Origin: Trichomonas vaginalis G3
Lineage: Eukaryota; Parabasalia; Trichomonadida; Trichomonadidae
DNA length: 64,000 nt
Direction: 5' to 3'
Assembly: GCF_026262505.1 (NCBI RefSeq)
Contig: NC_067206.1
Location: 23,141,896 to 23,205,895 of the forward strand
The position numbers and the translations under genes are program-made. The notes under the pieces were generated by a model. It had not been told where the DNA came from. It saw only the letters and a list, made by a program, of their open reading frames with translations, and made no database searches. Shown here one piece after another: positions 1 through 8,799 of the stretch (position 1 is the stretch's first letter; each line of letters begins with the position of its first letter).

Positions 1-91
1 CACTTTCAGTTCTTCAAAAATAATTAATTATTGAATAACCCGAAACCATTAACGATAAAATAACTGATAACAAAATTTTATTTTTATATAA

Positions 92-277
92 ATGGATACC
101 CCACAAGCTCAAAATTTACCACGAATCATAACAAGGGAGGAAATGATAAAAATTATGCAAGAACGAATTAAAAACAACAAACCACGAAAACCGAGAAGAT
201 GCGGTTATGCAGTAATGATGGAAAGAAGAACCCAGAAGGGTTCGGCGTCTCGAAGAGACGTTGTCGAAGAGGAATAA
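92..277 (+). CDS. small basic protein in Polinton 1 (61 aa)
   Basis: Short plus-strand reading frame rich in Arg and Lys, with a KPRKPRR stretch in its middle, so possibly nucleic-acid binding. Its upstream flank (T-run, then TATATAAATGG) is the same as the flank of the integrase gene start at 2126, which argues that it is a real gene of the element. I do not recognise the family. It faces the minus-strand gene at 281-601, with only a few bases between the two stop codons. Confidence 0.45.
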   Translation: MDTPQAQNLPRIITREEMIKIMQERIKNNKPRKPRRCGYAVMMERRTQKGSASRRDVVEEE

Positions 278-280
278 AAA

Positions 281-601
281 TTAAATTTGGATAGAGTTTA
301 AAAATTCATCTTTATTAAATTCATCTCTTCCAATCAATTTATTTATTCTATTAAATTCTTTTATTTTTGCTTCACTCAGTTTAAGGATTGAACGGTAAGT
401 TTCTAATTTTTCGATTATTTCTTTCCTCTCTTTATCGTTTTCAATTACTTTAGTTTTATGGGCATCAGCCCCACCGCATTGCAGCTTCTTTTTGTAATAG
501 CATATTTTTGATTTAATTCTGTTTAGTTTCTTTTTATATTCATCGTCTGGACTCTGACTCTTAATTGAATCAGGACTCTTGGCTGCTTTGTTGTCACTCA
601 T
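281..601 (-). CDS. small coiled-coil protein in Polinton 1 (106 aa)
   Basis: Charged, Lys/Glu-rich protein. The middle (about residues 20-90) is a likely helical coiled coil, and a short Ser/Asp-rich start precedes it. The start codon is preceded by a T-rich run and CGTAAGA, the same arrangement as before the gene at 6938. It lies directly downstream of the integrase gene on the same strand. Function unknown. Confidence 0.5.
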   Translation of the reverse strand: MSDNKAAKSPDSIKSQSPDDEYKKKLNRIKSKICYYKKKLQCGGADAHKTKVIENDKERKEIIEKLETYRSILKLSEAKIKEFNRINKLIGRDEFNKDEFLNSIQI

Positions 602-620
602 TTCTTACGAAATAAAAAAA

Positions 621-2126
621 TTAAATATTATTTAAATATAATGGAGTAATAAAATAAATCGGAATTTCTATTAATTTATTGTCAACTTCAACTAATGCAT
701 TGCCGTTAATATATCTAACAAATTCAGCTATTGTGTCAAATCTTCGTCTTCTTTTTGTCATTGATTTATCAGTTTTTCCATAATCGAGATGAATCAAAAC
801 TTTATCCCCTTGTTTAAAATTCATGAGCCCCGAATTAATTTGTTCACGTTTAACATCATTCAACCTTTCCATTTGCTTTCTAATATATTCCCATTCTTTT
901 GAAATATCATTTTTCATTTCCACCGGTTTCATGTTTATAGTTCTATGCCATGTATTATTGTAATAATATACTAACTGTTGTATGATGGGCTCATGATTTC
1001 CATCCCAGTATATCCGACCGTTAACCCCTAACGCATCTCTAAGAGTTCTCATTACCGCATCAACTATTTTATTATGAAACGTATATGGAGAGGATGAAAA
1101 GAAAAAATTAATTTGTGGGAAATAATGAGCCATAGCCGCCTGAAATCCTTTATCACCATCACCCCTGATATTATCTACTCTTTCATGATCTAGTAAGTAT
1201 TGTATAGCTCTTCTTGTTTCCTGTTCTGTTTTCCCTTTCACTGGAATGCAATATAAATATCTAGTGTTAATGTTAATGGCAAATAAATAAGTAACGTTTC
1301 CTTTTGAATATTCTAAATGATCGATTTCGTATGAATATGGATATGGAGCAAATGAAGGGCGACTAAATTTTTCCTTTAACGGTTGAATTTTCGGGTCAAT
1401 TGGTTTATTTAATATCTTGAAATCCTTTTTAAAATCTTTTTGCTTCTTTAATGTTTGAAATGGATATAATAAAGTGAATGATGAAGGATTAACTGAAGGA
1501 GGAGGCGGTACTGTCGTTGGAGGTTTTGGTGTTGCAAGTGGTTTAATTTTATCTGCTTTGATTTTGGATTTCATTCCCCCCTTCATTAATTCTGGATGTA
1601 TTCTATTCATTTGTTTTAAATATGCTGTATATAAAGGTTTGATATACTTTCCCGCTTCGAGTTTATGTTGAAGGATGAATTCCAAAAGTTGATCTTCATT
1701 TAAAAGTCGGGCTGAATATGGTTTAACTAATGAATCATAAATTAAAGCTTGTGCTTCATTTATGGTCTGAGGGACCTGGGTGTTTTGCACCTTTGTTTTT
1801 TGCGGCTCATGATTATATAATTTATATAATTCATCAACATCTTCTTCTGTTAATACTTTATTTTTGAAATCTTTCAACTGTTTAAGTTGTGATTTAGTTT
1901 TTCCCTTTGTATATTCATTATTTTTAATTTTGTCTTTAATTTTAGAAATTATTTTATCATGATATTTCAAAATTTCATTTTTATAATACGGATAATAATA
2001 ATCCATATCATCACCCGTTATATAGTTATCATGTTTTTGGAGATATGATTTTAATTCATAATAACTAGGAAAATTTTGATTAAGTACTAAATCATCAATT
2101 AAAATTTTTAAATCTGTGTTATCCAT
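621..2126 (-). CDS. Polinton 1 integrase (rve family)
   Basis: Integrase of the Polinton type, the enzyme that inserts the element into the host chromosome. The N-terminal half (to about residue 200) is charged and includes a Pro-rich linker. The catalytic core follows from about residue 270, with EIDHLEYSKG (first Asp), a second Asp in RGDGDKGF, and the third acidic position expected near NKIVDAVMR. The C-terminal part (from about residue 440, FKQGDKVLIHLDYGK) resembles the beta-rich or chromo-like tail found in Polinton integrases. It is open over its full length. It is clearly different in sequence from the integrase of Polinton 2 at 60102-61187. Confidence 0.85.
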   Translation of the reverse strand: MDNTDLKILIDDLVLNQNFPSYYELKSYLQKHDNYITGDDMDYYYPYYKNEILKYHDKIISKIKDKIKNNEYTKGKTKSQLKQLKDFKNKVLTEEDVDELYKLYNHEPQKTKVQNTQVPQTINEAQALIYDSLVKPYSARLLNEDQLLEFILQHKLEAGKYIKPLYTAYLKQMNRIHPELMKGGMKSKIKADKIKPLATPKPPTTVPPPPSVNPSSFTLLYPFQTLKKQKDFKKDFKILNKPIDPKIQPLKEKFSRPSFAPYPYSYEIDHLEYSKGNVTYLFAININTRYLYCIPVKGKTEQETRRAIQYLLDHERVDNIRGDGDKGFQAAMAHYFPQINFFFSSSPYTFHNKIVDAVMRTLRDALGVNGRIYWDGNHEPIIQQLVYYYNNTWHRTINMKPVEMKNDISKEWEYIRKQMERLNDVKREQINSGLMNFKQGDKVLIHLDYGKTDKSMTKRRRRFDTIAEFVRYINGNALVEVDNKLIEIPIYFITPLYLNNI

Positions 2127-2251
2127 TTATATAAAAATAAAATAAATGTTTAAGGGTGCCCACCTCTTTGAATCATAGTATCAAAACCATTATTTACGGT
2201 TCCTTTTGTCTCTTCTGTGGCATTTTATTAAAAATAAAATTTTAAATTGTA

Positions 2252-5200
2252 TTAAATAAATGGCATACAACATCCATTTTCACAACATACAGCCTTAGTG
2301 TGTGCTCCTGTTAATGCAGTCTTACCAATTGTTAAGCGAGTCATTGACCCATTTTTAAGTTGTAAATTAATATTCTGACCATCAAATATCACTTTATCAT
2401 TTATTATATTCAAATAATTTTTAGGTGTTAATTGTTTATTTTGTCGTAAACCAACACCTTTCATTTTTTGTGCAATCTTTTTAAAATCACTTCCATCAAT
2501 TGAACCGTTGAATGAAGTATAACATTTAGGACATAACACCACCATGTTATCACCTTGTTTCTCAATTGCTAAACCCAATAATTTTTTCTCATGTGCTTTT
2601 TCTTCAGCTTTATTCTTTAATTTAGGTTTAAATTTCTCATCAAAACAGAAGAAATCAAAAGGTGCGAATTTGAAAATGTTTTTATCATAAAATTGTTTAT
2701 CGGTAACAATTGCTTGAAATGCTTGAGTGTTAGGAAGATTTGGGTCGCCAGCGATTGCCCAATAAGATGAATCAGTATCACCTTCAATGAAATGAAAACG
2801 ATTAACATTCATGCATTTATACATAAAATCATAAATGAAAACTAAATACCAGTATTTTGCGTTATCTAAAGTAAAAAATGCCTCTTGTAAACATGTATCA
2901 CATCTATAAAATCTATCTTTAAGCATCACTTGATATGTATCTTCACCTATTTCTCTTATGTTTTTAAACTTATTTGACATACATGCAACGCGTGCCTTCT
3001 GTGCATTCATTATTTTAGTCTTTGCGTAATTTTGTGTATTCATTGCATCGTAACCATATGATCCATTAAGTGAAATCTTGCAAAATAAACTTTTTCTTTT
3101 ATTTCCTTCTAATTCAGCCTTTTGTCTTTCGTTCATAAATTTGTTCGCAAATTCATTAAAACAAGTGTTTTTAGTAAATGTTAAAATTGATTGAATGTCA
3201 TCAATGATAAAATGAAATCTGTCTATTAGATACCAAAGATAATAAGAAGAAAATGGTTGATATTGATTGTATGTTGATGCTAACTGAGTTAATTTCCCCT
3301 GTTTCTGGTCAACCGGTAGATTGTTTGATTTCATGTAATTATACATAAAACTGCCAATTGTTTTTTCATCTGTGATAATATCTAAGTTTCTTATTATCGG
3401 TAAAAAGTTTATGTAATCATTAATGTATTTTTCATCAATGTGACCCTTTACTTCAGCCACGAATAAAGTATTTTTCTTCTTAATTATTCCCAGTGCTTTT
3501 GCTTTCTTTGTTGCTGTATCACAAATGATAACACCATTCAATCTTCCCGGCATATACATTTTATGGTCAGTATATTGAATGAAATCATGAGGATTAGATG
3601 AAAATGATGAAGGATATAATGAATTAAAATCAACACCAACGAAATGAGTCATGATGTTGGAAGTGTCCTCATTTGATACAGTTTTAGTTTCTGGACTATA
3701 TGAAAGTTTATTAATGTGCGTGATTCCTTTAAGATTTACTCTATGTTGAACATTTGATAAACCACCAGTAATTCCATTACGGAGAATGTGATAAGCTTCA
3801 ACTGAATCTAAAGTCATTGGTAAATTATTTTTTAATGCATAATTTCTTAAATTGATTCTTAAACGTTGAACATCTTCATCTTTATTTGATTTTACGACAT
3901 TGCAATAACAACACATTAACCAACAATTTTCTTTGGTATGTGGTTTTTCATTATCGATGCTATCCAATGTTGGTTTATTTGCATATGTAAACGCTTTACC
4001 ACACATTTTGCATTTAGATGAAAGGATTAAATCGTGATAGTATTGAAAATCATCCATTGAAACATTATTTTTAGTATCTCTTTCTGCTTTTTCATCTTGT
4101 TTCTTATATGATTCAATTTTATATTTCCAATACTTTTTCGTTAATTCAAAACTTGATTCTATCTCCTCCTCAGGATATTTTTCATTAGGATTAAAGTCTT
4201 TATATGCTAAAGCGTAACGAATCATTGAAGCATTCGATGATAAAGAAAGATTATGAAGCGTGTCAATTTTATAAACAAATGTTTCTTCAATAATTTTATC
4301 AATTGGGTCAATCATAATTTCAACATCTTTATTACAATAATGAATAAAATATTCTAATCTATTCTTAAAGTTTTTAGCATCATTGAGATATATTTGATAA
4401 TCACTATCTGATATAGTTTCTTGAGTTAATGCTGAATAAAATGAATCTTGAGTGAATGGTTCCACTTTATATAATTCTTCTTCGTAATTTTCCCACGTGA
4501 TGAATTGATAAGGGAAAAAGGATTTAACACGTGATTTATTGTTTCCGAAATCTTGAGTGAATTGGTCTAATGTCCCACCCGCTATATAATTTCTGATGTC
4601 AATAAATCTCAATTCATATGGAACGTTTGTTTTCTTTACAATGATTTGCTTAAATTGTGAAGATGAACCCAGCATTGATTTTATTTTCCATTTTGCAGTG
4701 TTTAAATCACGAAGAATTAAATTTAAATCAAACTTTCCCGAATTAAAACCTATGATATTCACTTTATTGAATTCCTCATCTAGAAGTTCTTTAAATGCTT
4801 CCTTCTGTTTTTCATTTAATGTATGGGACAAAGTCCCCGCCGTTTGCGGCTTCATTAATTCTTCATATTGTTCAATATTTGATTCAACAACTAATGAACA
4901 TGTTGAAAATAAAAACTCAATCCAATCAGAAATAAAAGAATCACTCGAAGTTAAGCAAAAATTCCTCGTATATATTTTATCATTTAATTTAACCGTTGAT
5001 GATACCATGAATGGTTTTAAGTAAGCGTTCAAAGTTGCACACTCAGAAAGTTGTAATTCTTCTTTAGTCTCTAATGTTTCAAAGTCAAAAGTAATATAAT
5101 ATCTTGTCGGTTTATAATATTTCTGCAAATTGTGAGCTAATAACCACTGATATATCTTCTGTTTCGTAATATGTGGTGCATATGGTTGCTGGGTCTTTTG

Positions 5201-5719
5201 CAATTGAACGTCTTGAATTAATCTTCCATTATTTTCTTTACATTTCTCACAATGCTTTAAAAATCTTCTTTGGTTTTTCCTTTCTGGATCATCACGGATA
5301 GAATAAACTTCTTCTTTACAATATGGACAAACTTTATAGCCGGTGAGTGCTTCAACGTCTGTTATTCTGTCAGCGTGAAGTTTTCCACATGGACTCTGTG
5401 TTAATAAAATATTTACTGTTTCAAATTCTGGATCTATCATTATTGATTCCACTAATGGAAAGTCTACCTTATTTATGTCCACGTCTTCTGGTTGAGGATC
5501 ACAATAATAGAAATCAATATTAACATTTAACATTCTCGCTAATCTCTCACTTTCTGATGAAATGTCAAACCCTTCATATGCATCTATTGCTTCATTTAAA
5601 TAGCTTCTACGAGTTTTAGGATTAACACCATCAGGAATGTTATAGAAGCGTTTAAATAACCTTCTACCTTCTGCTCTAATTTGATTATCATTCATTTTAG
5701 CTGTTCCGTTTTTGTTCAT
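2252..5719 (-). CDS. Polinton 1 protein-primed DNA polymerase B, with an HNH-like insert
   Basis: Large (1155 aa) family B polymerase of the protein-primed type, which would copy the element. In order: an N-terminal region with a Cys-rich zinc-like site (CPYCKEEV then CEKCK, about residues 135-160); a 3'-5' exonuclease region starting at TFDFETLE (about 210) with later NIIGFNSGKFDLN; a Cys-rich block CKMCGKAF...LDSIDNEKPHTKENCW...CCYCN (about 580-640) that looks like an HNH nuclease finger; the polymerase motif A region VGVDFNSLYPSS (about 690); motif B-like KISLNGSYGYDA; and motif C EGDTDSSYW (about 985). The C-terminal part has another CPKCYTSF knuckle. It is open from start to end and is the best-preserved gene of the element. 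Confidence 0.93.
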   Translation of the reverse strand: MNKNGTAKMNDNQIRAEGRRLFKRFYNIPDGVNPKTRRSYLNEAIDAYEGFDISSESERLARMLNVNIDFYYCDPQPEDVDINKVDFPLVESIMIDPEFETVNILLTQSPCGKLHADRITDVEALTGYKVCPYCKEEVYSIRDDPERKNQRRFLKHCEKCKENNGRLIQDVQLQKTQQPYAPHITKQKIYQWLLAHNLQKYYKPTRYYITFDFETLETKEELQLSECATLNAYLKPFMVSSTVKLNDKIYTRNFCLTSSDSFISDWIEFLFSTCSLVVESNIEQYEELMKPQTAGTLSHTLNEKQKEAFKELLDEEFNKVNIIGFNSGKFDLNLILRDLNTAKWKIKSMLGSSSQFKQIIVKKTNVPYELRFIDIRNYIAGGTLDQFTQDFGNNKSRVKSFFPYQFITWENYEEELYKVEPFTQDSFYSALTQETISDSDYQIYLNDAKNFKNRLEYFIHYCNKDVEIMIDPIDKIIEETFVYKIDTLHNLSLSSNASMIRYALAYKDFNPNEKYPEEEIESSFELTKKYWKYKIESYKKQDEKAERDTKNNVSMDDFQYYHDLILSSKCKMCGKAFTYANKPTLDSIDNEKPHTKENCWLMCCYCNVVKSNKDEDVQRLRINLRNYALKNNLPMTLDSVEAYHILRNGITGGLSNVQHRVNLKGITHINKLSYSPETKTVSNEDTSNIMTHFVGVDFNSLYPSSFSSNPHDFIQYTDHKMYMPGRLNGVIICDTATKKAKALGIIKKKNTLFVAEVKGHIDEKYINDYINFLPIIRNLDIITDEKTIGSFMYNYMKSNNLPVDQKQGKLTQLASTYNQYQPFSSYYLWYLIDRFHFIIDDIQSILTFTKNTCFNEFANKFMNERQKAELEGNKRKSLFCKISLNGSYGYDAMNTQNYAKTKIMNAQKARVACMSNKFKNIREIGEDTYQVMLKDRFYRCDTCLQEAFFTLDNAKYWYLVFIYDFMYKCMNVNRFHFIEGDTDSSYWAIAGDPNLPNTQAFQAIVTDKQFYDKNIFKFAPFDFFCFDEKFKPKLKNKAEEKAHEKKLLGLAIEKQGDNMVVLCPKCYTSFNGSIDGSDFKKIAQKMKGVGLRQNKQLTPKNYLNIINDKVIFDGQNINLQLKNGSMTRLTIGKTALTGAHTKAVCCENGCCMPFI

Positions 5720-5770
5720 TTTATGTAAGAATAAAAAATTACAAAAATAAATAAAAATAAAGTTTATTTT

Positions 5771-6886
5771 TTAAAGCCCATAAAATGAATTAAGAACACA
5801 TAAATTTTTATCATCTGCGACGTGACGAATACATTTTAATTTACTCAAGAATGCGTACCCTGATACATTAAATCTAATTCCTGTCTTATTTAATTTCACA
5901 ACTTTGAAAAGGAATGTATGAATAGCTATAAAATGATGAGAAGATGTTTTATGGGTTGCTTCCATTTTTTCTGAAATAAATGAATAAATATAATGTTTAT
6001 AAGTTTTCATATCTTTTATGTTCTTAATAACGAATGGTATAGACCTTTCAACTTCGTCTTCCTTCGGTGCTGTTCTTTCATATGAAACATTATTGGTATC
6101 TTCAATAATGAAACCACAATCACACAAAATTTTATAGGTTCCAATGGTTTCTTTTGATATTTTATCTAATAAATCAAAAACTTTATCAACACCTGTGCAT
6201 TTATTTAAATAATAATTTGTGTAAATATCATGATCTTCTTTCTTAATCGTATTAGTTGCATATGTCACGTTTTTAAGAGCTTTTTTGAATTTTTCGGAAT
6301 CTAAAGGTGGTGAAAATAAGATACAGGGGTATTCTTCATTATCAATAAATTGTAACTTATGTTTACGAATAAATTTAGTACCTTCTTCTGAAAGTGTTTC
6401 GTCTATTTCACCATCTAATAAATTTTGTGTTGATTCTGAGACATAATTTTTATATCTTTCTTCATGAGATTTCTGAACTTCTGATTCTGAAGCTGGGATA
6501 TTCATTAAACCCTCTACTTCATTTTCATTATATTTTTCAACTTCTCTTAATTCCTTAATTCTTTCATCTATTTCATCTCTTATTTTTTTCAGTCTTTCAA
6601 TTTCATTGTATTCATCATCTTTAATCCGTTCTTCATAATATTCGGGGAAAACATCAGGTTCTTTAGGTTTTTCTTCTTCAGATGTGGGATATAAGAAATT
6701 TATAACATCATCTTTATTCATTTTTCCATCATAATCTAAATCATTTAATAACTCGGCAAATTTTTGACAATTTCTTAAATAATATTTATTAACTTCATAA
6801 CCCACCTCCTCTAATATATCCTTTATTTCCTCGTTTGTGAATCCTAATTTTTTAACGTTGTTAGTTTTGACGCTCATTTCATACAA
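5771..6886 (-). CDS. Polinton 1 protein of unknown function (371 aa)
   Basis: Acidic, largely helical protein. A short stretch near residue 50 (LDYDGKMNKDDVINFL) looks like a single EF-hand loop, followed by a coiled-coil-like segment (about 85-150) rich in Glu, Lys and Arg. The C-terminal third is less charged. I do not recognise a family. It lies upstream of the polymerase on the same strand, 50 bases away, and its start follows a T-run with TTTTGTATGAAATG. Confidence 0.6.
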   Translation of the reverse strand: MYEMSVKTNNVKKLGFTNEEIKDILEEVGYEVNKYYLRNCQKFAELLNDLDYDGKMNKDDVINFLYPTSEEEKPKEPDVFPEYYEERIKDDEYNEIERLKKIRDEIDERIKELREVEKYNENEVEGLMNIPASESEVQKSHEERYKNYVSESTQNLLDGEIDETLSEEGTKFIRKHKLQFIDNEEYPCILFSPPLDSEKFKKALKNVTYATNTIKKEDHDIYTNYYLNKCTGVDKVFDLLDKISKETIGTYKILCDCGFIIEDTNNVSYERTAPKEDEVERSIPFVIKNIKDMKTYKHYIYSFISEKMEATHKTSSHHFIAIHTFLFKVVKLNKTGIRFNVSGYAFLSKLKCIRHVADDKNLCVLNSFYGL

Positions 6887-6937
6887 AATAAAAAAATAAA
6901 ATAATAAACATAACTAAGTTTTAATTTTTCGTAAGAC

Positions 6938-7216
6938 ATGACTGAAATAAAAATTTTTTCATCTGTTGAAGAATTTAATGACTATTATGCTAATAATAAA
7001 AAATTATTTGAAGAATTGACAACATGTAAATTGAATAAAATGTTTAAAGTTGATGGATTCAAAATTTCAAAAATAAAAGGAGTGGTTAGTTTGAAATCTA
7101 TTCCTCAATCAAGAATCACCTCATTAATGAAAATAGATGATTTAACAAAAAGAATAGAAGAGATTGAAGAAAGAATGAATCAAATAATTGATTTCATAAA
7201 TTCAAATAATCATTAG
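6938..7216 (+). CDS. Polinton 1 small helical protein (92 aa)
   Basis: Plus-strand gene divergent from 5771-6886 across a 51-base gap. The C-terminal third (about residues 65-90) has a heptad-like pattern of Ile/Leu with Glu/Lys, so it is a likely coiled coil. Function unknown. Directly beyond it on the minus strand, about 7226-7400, lies another acidic coding remnant of the element that is not open at its upstream end. Confidence 0.5.
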   Translation: MTEIKIFSSVEEFNDYYANNKKLFEELTTCKLNKMFKVDGFKISKIKGVVSLKSIPQSRITSLMKIDDLTKRIEEIEERMNQIIDFINSNNH

Positions 7217-7400
7217 TTTCTTAAAGTTCAATGTTGAACTCATCAAATTCATCTTCATCATTACCATTACCTTTAGCGAGTTTATTTTTTATTTCAACTT
7301 TATCTTTTGATAGTCTTGCGTTTAATTTTTTCTGAAGTTTTTCGTTACCAAGTTCTAAAATTTTACATGGATGATATTTAAACCCATTCAGGATTTAAAC

Positions 7401-7766
7401 AATGTTTAATTAATCGCGGAATATCTGACATCATCTATATATAGCTTCTTTTATAAAAGATAAAAAAATAAATTATTTTAAAATTAATGTTAATTTTTTA
7501 ATGTGTTTAGTATATAAATATTTTAATGTATCGTCTATATATAGATGTAACAAAAAAAGTCACACAACCCTTCATATCATACTACTATAATTTTACATTA
7601 AAATTTACAAAATTGGAGAAGCTTATATTTTGGAATTTGGAGATCCCAGCCGTTATTTCTCCAAACGAGATCCTTAGTCATTCAGCATCCATCATGCTAG
7701 GTGAGTATTGATTGAGTGAATTTTTGGTTTGGGACGATATGTAAATTTTGGTCCGCCCTTTGAAAA
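7401..7766. other. eroded Polinton margin and eS27 upstream region
   Basis: AT-rich stretch without a convincing gene. It contains two copies of CTATATATAG (near 7434 and 7533) and probably the edge of Polinton 1. The last 40 bases before eS27 hold a C/T-rich stretch (GTCCGCCCTTT) just ahead of the start codon, similar to the CGGCCTTT in front of the eS30 gene. Confidence 0.4.
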
Positions 7767-8027
7767 ATGACTACACTTGATGTCGATATTCTTCATCCAT
7801 CTGTTGAGCAGGAAGCTCACAAAAACAAGAAGATGACACTTGTTCCAAACCCACGTTCTGAGTTCCTCTCACTTCGCTGCCCATCATGCACAGGCCTCAC
7901 AACTGCATTCTCCCACTCAAACGTCCCTGTTTTCTGCAAGAACTGCCAGACTCCACTTGCAACACCAACTGGTGGCCGCATTCTTCTTGCTGATCAAGTT
8001 GAAATTCGTCCAAGAGTTAATGCTTAA
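7767..8027 (+). CDS. RPS27: 40S ribosomal protein eS27
   Basis: Complete 86-residue small-subunit protein of the cytosolic ribosome. It has the family's zinc ribbon as C38-x2-C41 and C57-x2-C60 (CPSC ... CKNC), preceded by the family-typical basic stretch HKNKKMTLVPNPRSEF. Length matches the usual 82-86 residues. The start is the first ATG and lies only a few bases after a C/T-rich motif, which suggests a very short 5' leader. The stop codon is part of TAAA, the polyadenylation signal known from Trichomonas mRNAs. Codon use is more GC-rich than in the transposons around it, as expected of a highly expressed gene. Confidence 0.97.
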   Translation: MTTLDVDILHPSVEQEAHKNKKMTLVPNPRSEFLSLRCPSCTGLTTAFSHSNVPVFCKNCQTPLATPTGGRILLADQVEIRPRVNA

Positions 8028-8300
8028 AGATTTTAGAAAAAAAAATATCGATTTATGGCTTTTACAAAAGCAATTTACTAGAAAAAGATGATGTAGAATG
8101 TACTTATTGTAAAAAAATCATTTCTACTAATTGCTTTTTTATTATTTTTATTTTTATTTTTATTTTTATTTTTATATTCTTATTTTATAAATATATTAAT
8201 GAAAATCCTCTGAATTTATTGGATTTGATTCAACAACAGTTACTGCCGGTGATTTTGAATGGGTATTCGATAAGTGTTGCAATATTCAGGCTACTGTTAC
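8028..8300. other. 3' flank of eS27 with a TTTTTA microsatellite
   Basis: No gene seen. About 8140-8185 is a run of TTTTTA-type units. The remainder is AT-rich intergenic sequence leading into the decayed hairpin array. Confidence 0.5.
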
Positions 8301-8309
8301 TAAAAAAGG

Positions 8310-8620
8310 TTGAATCATCGTATTGTGAAGTACTGGCTTAGAGTCAGTACCTCACAGGCTGATGTTCCTCTTATAAAGTTCAAAATTTTGAGTTAATCAT
8401 TTGAAATTAACTCAAAGTTTTGGAAACTTATTGCGAGAATGAAATAGTAATAGGAAAATAGTTATAGTATGTATCCCTTAGCATTTCATTCTAAGTTGAA
8501 ATATGATAAGTTATTCAGACAAAGTTTCTCACACTTCTATGGAGAATAGGAAGCCATGAGACACAATGTCGCTTCAAAAAAATTTATGTTATAAGTCCCA
8601 TTCAAATCTCATTATCTAAA
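8310..8620. repeat. decayed hairpin array (member of the four-hairpin family)
   Basis: Imperfect palindromes in a row: TACTG(...)CAGTACCTCA followed by AGGCTG; then TTTGAGTTAA(...)TTAACTCAAAG; then GAATGAAAT(...)ATTTCATTC; then ACAAAGTTTCTCACAC without a good partner. The sequences match hairpins of the better-preserved arrays at 33879-34103 and 35038-35330 (for example GTACCTCA plus AGGCT, and GAGTTAA/TTAACTC). This is probably the oldest of the four copies. No integrase gene remains next to it. Confidence 0.6.
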
Positions 8621-8799
8621 CCCTTAAAAAAGCTTGTTTTGAGTGTGATAATGATTTCGAACTCAGCAAACCATTTGTGTATTTCTCATTATGTAAAGAA
8701 ATACTCCTTATAAAATGATAGGAAAAAGGTGGAATTTTTATATAAAAGTGACAACTGTTCTCAATGAATGAATTATAAATTTAATGCAGAAAGTTCAAA

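Larger units (their letters stand above)
1..7400. mobile_element. Polinton/Maverick element 1 (left end outside window)
   Basis: A block of tightly packed genes with the Polinton signature: a retroviral-type (rve) integrase next to a protein-primed family B DNA polymerase, plus small proteins of unknown role. Most genes run on the minus strand, with short AT-rich gaps that carry a T-rich stretch just before each start codon. The polymerase and integrase are open over their whole length and most other parts also look whole, so this copy looks fairly young. The outer right margin (about 7220-7540) looks eroded, and no terminal inverted repeat can be checked because the other end lies outside the window. 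The boundary at 7400 is approximate. Confidence 0.85.
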
